Assembly (NCBI GenBank): GCA_964516325.1 | Contig: CAZFAP010000003.1 | Coordinates: forward strand, 14,990-78,989 | Direction: 5' to 3' | Origin: CAZFAP01 sp964516325 | GTDB taxonomy: Bacteria > Auribacterota > JABMQX01 | Length of the DNA stretch: 64,000 bases | In this document: positions 59,069 to 64,000 of the stretch, piece after piece | Numbering within the stretch: the first letter of the stretch is position 1 | Layout: each line of letters begins with the position of its first letter | Notes under the pieces: model-generated | Databases searched by the model: none | Told to the model about the DNA's origin: nothing | What the model saw: the letters and a program-made list of their open reading frames with translations, nothing else | Translations under genes and position numbers: made by a program

Positions 59069-60727
59069 GTGTTAATACCTCAATATGTTCGGCAGAGGAG
59101 GCTGGATCCATCCGCGCCCGCGGCCTTCTTTAGAAACGTGCTGAAGGAGGCGATTGGCATTTCAGGAGCAGAGGAAGGAGGAGTCGTTCTCAGAAACGAC
59201 CGGACAGGGGAACTGAGAGTTGAGGTCTTCATCGGCGAAGGGGTCGAGTATAAGAGACGGCTCATAGAACCGGACCCGACGAAGAGCGTCTGCGCTGCGG
59301 CTGCCGTGAGTAAGAAGGTTCAAAGCGTGCCAAACGTCGAGAAAGACCCCCGATTCCACGCCTTAAGCAACACGAAAGTGATGTCTGAACTTGTCGTTCC
59401 CATCCTGCACGGAGATATTTGTGATGGGCTCATAAACCTTGAGAGTCCTCGTTTGAATGCCTTTCCTCCCAATATAGAGCGAACGATAGATGCATACGGT
59501 TGTGCGATTTCGGCGAATTTTCACTGCACGCTTATTGACTCCCACCGATATTTCCTAGAGGAGCAACTGGCTGCAGTTCAGGACATAACGGAGCTCACGC
59601 TCCTTCGTATGGAGTCCGAAACCATCGTTCTCGACCGGGTTCTTGAGCACAGTCTCGCTTTGACCGAAGCGGATACCGGTGGCCTACTAACCCTGTCGCC
59701 CGACCGGGAACACCTTGAGCTTAGGGCGCACAGGGGACTAAAACCCGAGTGCAACGGCTATAAGATACCACGAGGCAACGGCTTGGTTTGGAAATGTGTG
59801 CAGGCGCGTAGCCCCCAAAATTTCTGGGATGTCCACGAGTTCGGGGGCGTGTTCCTTCATCTATCGGCACCTGAGATCAATTCAGAGCTCATTGTGCCTT
59901 TGTCTTTCAAGAACGAGCCATTTGGCGTAATAAACATTGAGAGCTGTGATTATAATGCCTTTAGCTTTGAACACGAGCAAATGCTGGCCATGTTCTCGCA
60001 GCAAGTGAGCCTTCTGCTGCATCTCACTGAACTGCAGAAGAAATTGTCTGGGGCCTCAGCGCTGTCCGGGTATTGGAATCTGTCACAGAACCTTAGCCAT
60101 CGGCTGAACAACTGCATAGGCGCCGCAAATGCGCTGGCTAAGCGCATTGAAACGGAGGCTTTAGACACTGCTGTCCGAACGGTTGCGTCGCAGATTAAGC
60201 AATGTACGACGAACGCCCTCAATGTTATCGACGAGTATCGGAGGAAGTCTGAGTGCACCGACGAGCTGATAGACGTATGCTCGGTCATACGAGACTCCAT
60301 CGCGGCCATGAGCTTGCCGGACAGTGTGCGGCTCGTTCTTCACGCTTCTGAGCGTCCGATCAGAATGCGTGCTCCAAGACTCCAAATTGCAGAGATGTGT
60401 AGAGAACTTATCCAGAATTCGCGGAAAAGCATGAAGGATTTAGGCGAAATCTCCCTGAATTTGTCCTTACGCTGGGGAGTACTTGTGCTTGAGGTGGCAG
60501 ATTCAGGGCGTGGTTTTCCTCAGAACGGCCTGGACGAGTTCTTTGTTCTTGGGAAGCGGGGGCAAACAGACTCACCAGGCACTGGCTACGGCCTCTCGTG
60601 GGTACAGAAGTTTGTCCACTCTCTCGGCGGGGAAGTAGCTCTGCAGAATAGGCCTGAAGGCGGGGGGCTTGTCCGTGTCATGATTCCCTGTCCGCATCAG
60701 GAGGAAGGAAAGGAGGAGCCAGAATGA
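59069..60727 (+). CDS. GAF-GAF histidine kinase
   Basis: A 552-residue cytoplasmic kinase starting at GTG 59069 with AGGAGG six bases upstream. Two GAF-like sensor domains precede the kinase: about residues 15-165 (VPILHGDICDGLINLESP) and 180-330 (LTLSPDREHLELRAHRGL and VPLSFKNEPFGVINIES). The phosphoacceptor His is in NLSHRLNNCIGA near residue 344. The ATPase has N box ELIQNSRKSM, G1 ADSGRGFPQ and G2 GTGYGLSWVQ. No membrane segment. GAF domains bind cyclic nucleotides, redox or light cofactors, or small molecules; the ligand is unknown. Overlaps the next gene by ATGA. Confidence 0.87.
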   Translation: MLIPQYVRQRRLDPSAPAAFFRNVLKEAIGISGAEEGGVVLRNDRTGELRVEVFIGEGVEYKRRLIEPDPTKSVCAAAAVSKKVQSVPNVEKDPRFHALSNTKVMSELVVPILHGDICDGLINLESPRLNAFPPNIERTIDAYGCAISANFHCTLIDSHRYFLEEQLAAVQDITELTLLRMESETIVLDRVLEHSLALTEADTGGLLTLSPDREHLELRAHRGLKPECNGYKIPRGNGLVWKCVQARSPQNFWDVHEFGGVFLHLSAPEINSELIVPLSFKNEPFGVINIESCDYNAFSFEHEQMLAMFSQQVSLLLHLTELQKKLSGASALSGYWNLSQNLSHRLNNCIGAANALAKRIETEALDTAVRTVASQIKQCTTNALNVIDEYRRKSECTDELIDVCSVIRDSIAAMSLPDSVRLVLHASERPIRMRAPRLQIAEMCRELIQNSRKSMKDLGEISLNLSLRWGVLVLEVADSGRGFPQNGLDEFFVLGKRGQTDSPGTGYGLSWVQKFVHSLGGEVALQNRPEGGGLVRVMIPCPHQEEGKEEPE

Positions 60728-61530
60728 GTCTAAAGGTTTTGGTCAGCGAAGACGAGGAACCCTGGAGGGAGCACATACTTGCTGAAACCCTTCGGAGGAA
60801 AGGCTACACTGTTCGCACTGCGGCGTCTATCGATGAGACCGTCCACATCCTACATCGCGAATTCTTCCATATAGTGATTGTGGATCTTTCATTTTCCGAA
60901 GATCACACGGTGTTCGAGGGGAGGAGGACTATGCAATTGCTGAAGACGTTGGAGGAGGGCACCAAGTCTATTGTTCTCACTGCGTGGGGGACTGTTGACG
61001 CAGCAGTTGAGGCGCTAAAAGATTTCCAAGTCTTTGACTTTCTGCAAAAGGGGAAGGGATTTGAAATTGAAAAACTGGTTAGCACTGTGAAGAAGGCTGC
61101 CGATGAGGTCAAGATATCCGCGATGAACTATCGCTTAGGCATCCCAGTAGAAACGGTTTTGTGTGGATTTCGCCTTCGAGATATTGCTTCGACGATTGGA
61201 GAAAAGGAAGGCGAGATAAGGTGGCTTGTCTTGAACTTGATGAACGAAGCCCTGCCAGCGATTTTTTCAGACACACAAGGTGAACTGATTCAAACGGGGG
61301 TAGGAAGGGTTTTCAAAAGGCCATTTTGGAGCCGCATGTTGGGGCTGGCGCTTGTGATCGCCTTTGGGTCGCCAGAAGCTGCGCACCTGTTTTGTAGCGA
61401 TTTCGGTACGGTCGTGAAACGCAGCAACACTCCAAAGGCTGTGGGCTGCTTGCTCGGAGCCTCTGATCTCAGTTTTGACGATTTTCCCAAGCCAGCCCGG
61501 TTGCGGGTTGAGCATGGAACTGAGCAATAG
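60724..61530 (+). CDS. Response regulator with unrecognised C-terminal half
   Basis: A 268-residue protein. The receiver domain (1-125) has SEDEEP, phosphoacceptor Asp54 (IVIVDLSFSED), LTAWGT and the Lys of FLQKGKG. Residues about 135-268 are unlike known output domains: GFRLRDIASTIGEKEGEIRWLVLNLMNEAL may be a helix-turn-helix-like stretch, followed by a hydrophobic WSRMLGLALVIAFGS segment and a Cys-containing part. I cannot assign it to DNA binding, RNA binding or an enzyme. Start overlaps the kinase stop by four bases, so the pair is coupled. The next gene starts 17 bases downstream. Confidence 0.75.
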   Translation: MSLKVLVSEDEEPWREHILAETLRRKGYTVRTAASIDETVHILHREFFHIVIVDLSFSEDHTVFEGRRTMQLLKTLEEGTKSIVLTAWGTVDAAVEALKDFQVFDFLQKGKGFEIEKLVSTVKKAADEVKISAMNYRLGIPVETVLCGFRLRDIASTIGEKEGEIRWLVLNLMNEALPAIFSDTQGELIQTGVGRVFKRPFWSRMLGLALVIAFGSPEAAHLFCSDFGTVVKRSNTPKAVGCLLGASDLSFDDFPKPARLRVEHGTEQ

Positions 61531-61547
61531 TTCTTCGCGTTGAAGGC

Positions 61548-63110
61548 ATGTCAACCATGGCGGATAACCGACGCTACCGGATTGCGTTTCTCGGGCCCGA
61601 GTTCACTTTCTCGCATGAGGCGGCCGAAAAGGCGATTCCCATACTGAAGGACATCCTCGAGCGTGAGGGTGTGCGGGACCTGACTCCCAGTGATTTTGAG
61701 TTAGTGGCGAAGGGTGACAATCAGGCGATTGAAGGTGTCCTCAGGGCCGACCCTGATGCCTTTGCAGTCATACCGATCTCGAATAGCGAACGTGGGGACG
61801 TATTCAGATTCCTGCCATTCTGCAGCTACGAGAAACTCGGAGAGCTTAGGGTGCCGTTGAGTTTCTGTCTTTGCTCACATTCTGCCCTAAAGGACATCAA
61901 GATGCTGGCTACCATGACCGTAGCGTACGAGCAGGTGAAAGACGTGGTTGACTCGCTTTTGCCACAGAGCGTCGATCGTTTGGTCCATGTTACTCCAGAC
62001 CTTAGCACTGCAAGAGCCGCCCAACTGGCGCGCGAGAACCCCAGTATTGCTGCAATCTGCTCTGAAAAGGCCGCCTCCGCATATGGCGTTCCAATTGTCA
62101 AAAGTCGATTAGAGGGGAATAAGCCAAAAGAAACGACCTTCTATATCTTCAGAAACACGCTGGAAGTGCAGTTTAGTCCCCCATCCGGGGTCGCGCCTGA
62201 GTACAACCACCTGCTTAGGGGGGCACATGTGTATTCGGGGAGGCACCTCAACGCGGGCCGACGGGCTTTCGCTGATCTGCTGAAAACGAAAAGCCCTCTC
62301 AAGGTCAAATGGGGAATAGACCCGATCCACAGTTCGCTCCATCTGGGGCATTTAGCGAATGTTCTCAAGCTTCGAGACTTCATAGAGTTAGGACATCGAG
62401 TCACCGTCGTTATGGGCACGTTCACAGGAGTCATTGCTGATCCTTCGGGCAATCTGACGCAGAGACCTCCGCTGGATAGCGGCGACTTAGAAAGAAATGC
62501 CGAGGCTATGCAGAAGCAAATCCGGACTGTGCTCGGAGAAGGCAGAGTGGAATTCGTATTGAACCACAACCTTGTAGCCAGCTTTGACCTGCGCCAATTT
62601 CTGAGGTGGCTCCGGAACACGGACGTGCGTAGTTTGCTAGACAGGCCGGACTTTCAGAATAGGCTGAAGTTCGCGTACCTGTTGTCTGCGGCTGAGTTTA
62701 TTTATCCTTTGTTTCAGGCTTTCGACACGGTCCACGTGCAACCCGACGTGGAAGTGGGAGGCGTGGACCAAGTGTGGAACTGCGTACTGGGCAAAGATAT
62801 CATGAAACAGGAAGGTTTCAAAGTCCCTTTCGTTCTTTTGCTCGATGCCTTGCGAGGTGTTGACGGAAGCGCGAAGATGAGTTCGTTTCAGGGAAACGCG
62901 ATTCATCTCTCAGAACCGAGGGACAAGATATTGCAGAAAATACTCAGGCTACCCCGGGAACTGCTGTACGATTATTATCTTCTGCTTACGCGGATTGATA
63001 TCCAAGAGATCTCGGACATGAGAGACACCCTTGCAAGGGGGGAAATTGACGAAACTAGATGGAAGGAAAGGTTGGCAAACGAGGTCCTGCGATGTATAGG
63101 GGGAAATTGA
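61548..63110 (+). CDS. Prephenate-dehydratase-like/tyrosyl-tRNA-synthetase-like fusion protein
   Basis: A 520-residue protein. Residues about 10-205 match the prephenate dehydratase (PBP-like) domain: FLGPEFTFSHEAA, PISNSERGDV, STARAA and ETTFYIF. The last corresponds to the catalytic TRF motif of the family, but Arg is replaced by Thr. Residues about 245-520 match the TyrRS class I core: GIDPIHSSLHLGH (HIGH at 265-268), GVIADPSG, YPLFQAFDTV with Gln and Asp of the tyrosine pocket, GGVDQ and KMSS (443-446). No S4 tRNA-binding domain follows. ATG 61548, or ATG 61557, which suits AAGG better. Last gene of the kinase/regulator operon. Confidence 0.8.
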   Translation: MSTMADNRRYRIAFLGPEFTFSHEAAEKAIPILKDILEREGVRDLTPSDFELVAKGDNQAIEGVLRADPDAFAVIPISNSERGDVFRFLPFCSYEKLGELRVPLSFCLCSHSALKDIKMLATMTVAYEQVKDVVDSLLPQSVDRLVHVTPDLSTARAAQLARENPSIAAICSEKAASAYGVPIVKSRLEGNKPKETTFYIFRNTLEVQFSPPSGVAPEYNHLLRGAHVYSGRHLNAGRRAFADLLKTKSPLKVKWGIDPIHSSLHLGHLANVLKLRDFIELGHRVTVVMGTFTGVIADPSGNLTQRPPLDSGDLERNAEAMQKQIRTVLGEGRVEFVLNHNLVASFDLRQFLRWLRNTDVRSLLDRPDFQNRLKFAYLLSAAEFIYPLFQAFDTVHVQPDVEVGGVDQVWNCVLGKDIMKQEGFKVPFVLLLDALRGVDGSAKMSSFQGNAIHLSEPRDKILQKILRLPRELLYDYYLLLTRIDIQEISDMRDTLARGEIDETRWKERLANEVLRCIGGN

Positions 63111-63408
63111 TACACACAAAGAACGGCGAACACCGCACAGTTGCAGGTTGCACGTCCCACCGCGACCGTGGGCTACTCGCACGAGGTGCACGTATCGGCA
63201 AGTCGCTGCTCTGGTTGTTCTGCTTCAGACGGAATTCGACATTTCCCGAAGGGCTGTTAGCATAGAGCGAGGAAGCAGGAAATGTCACGGCACAGAAGCG
63301 GAGGAAGTTTTCATCGGAGCAAAAAGGTCAACATTCTCCGCAGGCTTTTGGTGGACAAGGTGCGCTGCCTGCCCGTTGGGCTTCGGCCAGGGGGAGGTCC
63401 GAGAGGGG
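63111..63408 (+). other. Spacer between the fusion gene and transposase debris
   Basis: No open frame with a ribosome site and domain character is seen. Translated frames do not continue the TyrRS-like protein, so the lost S4 domain is not simply out of frame in this stretch. Confidence 0.4.
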
Positions 63409-63660
63409 ATGCCGGAACGTGACGTGGAGACCATCGCTCAACGGGCCAAAGAGAAGTTCACCCAGGCGCGGCCTCCGATCATCTCAGACAGCAGCCCGCA
63501 GTTTGTGCCGAAAGACTTCCGGGAGTTCATCCGCGTGCGCGGGATGACCCGTCTGAAAACCTCGCCGTGCTATCCCTCAACCAAGGCGGAGGCCGAGATC
63601 AAGGGCATAGTCGAACGAGAAGTCCACGCCCGCGATAAACTAAGTGCCGTGTGTCATAAA
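63409..63660 (+). pseudogene. Transposase remnant (rve/IS3-type integrase core)
   Basis: In the frame from ATG 63409 the sequence reads DVETIAQRAKEKFTQARPPIISDSSPQF, then VPKDFREFIRVRGMTRLKTSPCYPSTKAEAEIKGI. This is the central and C-terminal part of an IS3/IS481-type DDE integrase: SDSSPQF holds the second catalytic Asp of the DDE triad. The usual NGKIER motif with the final Glu is altered to KAEAEIKG. The N-terminal half and first Asp are absent. The remainder shows no inverted repeats. It marks a past insertion next to the fusion gene. Confidence 0.75.
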
Positions 63661-63696
63661 TTGGGTCACGTATTCACGGATGAAGGCGGATGGTCG

Positions 63697-63800
63697 AGAA
63701 GCCCGGCTAAAGCCGGCTCCAACCAAGAAGGCTTATCACCCCCGAAACCACCGCCTGAAGACGGTGGCTAAAGGAGGATGCCGGCTGAAGCCCGGCAAGT
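63697..63800. repeat. Palindromic spacer repeats, second copy
   Basis: The 26 bases 63697-63722 (agaagcccggctaaagccgg and six more) are identical to 36929-36954. Further palindromes follow: ccgcctgaagacggtggct near 63752 and gccggctgaagcccggc near 63781. Same interspersed family as at 36929-37035. Confidence 0.75.
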
Positions 63801-63886
63801 CGGGGCATCGTTCAGGCCGAGTCGTCGAGATGCGGACCGTCGTGTAGGATACATGACTGGATTTGCGAAAGTCTGCACCAAGCCGG

Positions 63887-64000
63887 TCAAGTTATTTCTT
63901 CGAGCGGGAGGACAAAGGCTTTGACTCCCTGGTGGCCGAGGTCTTTTCGGAGCTTTCTTATCCCTTCGAGGACAGGGCCAACACAACTGTCGGCGGCGGA
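63887..64000 (-). CDS. 3' end of an unidentified gene (partial)
   Basis: The minus strand from the right edge to TGA (63887-63889) encodes 37 residues: SAADSCVGPVLEGIRKLRKD followed by LGHQGVKAFVLPLEEIT. The composition is clearly coding (helix, then a short strand). I do not recognise the family; it could be the end of a dehydratase, reductase or hydrolase. The start lies beyond the window. Confidence 0.55.
   Translation of the reverse strand, partial: SAADSCVGPVLEGIRKLRKDLGHQGVKAFVLPLEEIT

Noticed and set aside
1..64000. tRNA and rRNA genes
   Set aside because: I looked by eye for T-loop GTTCGA-type sequences with matching stems and for rRNA core motifs, and found none that fold convincingly. 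A covariance-model scan would be needed to be sure.

Overview
The window is bacterial: Shine-Dalgarno sites are clear, start codons often overlap the stop of the gene before, and the DNA is GC-rich. It is a patchwork of short operons on both strands. Tat-exported Gfo/Idh/MocA, DUF362 and sulfatase proteins, a BNR sialidase next to an SSS symporter, GH172-like and GH42/GH14-like enzymes, a ThuA protein, HEAT and TPR proteins and many GC-rich palindromic spacers together suggest a free-living polysaccharide degrader. Planctomycetota, Lentisphaerota, Hydrogenedentota, Sumerlaeota or Omnitrophota are plausible, but no rRNA or ribosomal protein fixes the phylum. I recognised no tRNA, rRNA or CRISPR array.

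Layout. 1-2403: ABC-2 export operon cut by the left edge. 2664-6168: yraN, a GT4 glycosyltransferase behind a promoter and long leader, and a DUF362 protein. 6430-10870: lipoprotein and a three-gene envelope operon (beta-barrel, permuted papain-like protein, CsgG-like protein). 11077-12537: FAD oxidoreductase. 12867-18818: two divergent minor-pilin operons around a sigma-54-like site. 18834-24168: secreted glycosidase and a giant GT39-like membrane protein. 24475-27032: a decayed sugar operon (truncated GntR, E2 domain with an in-frame stop, intact CbbY phosphatase, truncated transaldolase). 27071-32768: one likely operon of TPR histidine kinase, response regulator, retropepsin-like protease, SSS symporter and sialidase. 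32958-36785: nuclease-helicase and oxidoreductase. 37307-37794: toxin-antitoxin pair. 37931-47682: sulfatase, HEAT protein, PfkB kinase plus class II aldolase, M23 peptidase, ThuA, two paralogous secreted proteins and a GH172-like enzyme. 47995-53709: type I restriction-modification with an extra PIN protein. 54190-57975: oxidoreductase, palindrome-rich element, small lipoprotein, NSS transporter. 58378-64000: glycosidase remnant, a sensory operon ending in an unusual fusion, and transposase debris.

The most unusual locus is 58997-63110. One promoter drives a GAF-GAF histidine kinase, a response regulator with an unrecognised C-terminal half, and a 520-residue protein joining a prephenate-dehydratase-like domain to a tyrosyl-tRNA-synthetase-like core (HLGH and KMSS present, no tRNA-binding S4 domain). 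A second atypical kinase/regulator operon lies at 28204-32768. Neither regulator shows a DNA-binding domain, so outputs through proteins or metabolites are possible, but this is inference.
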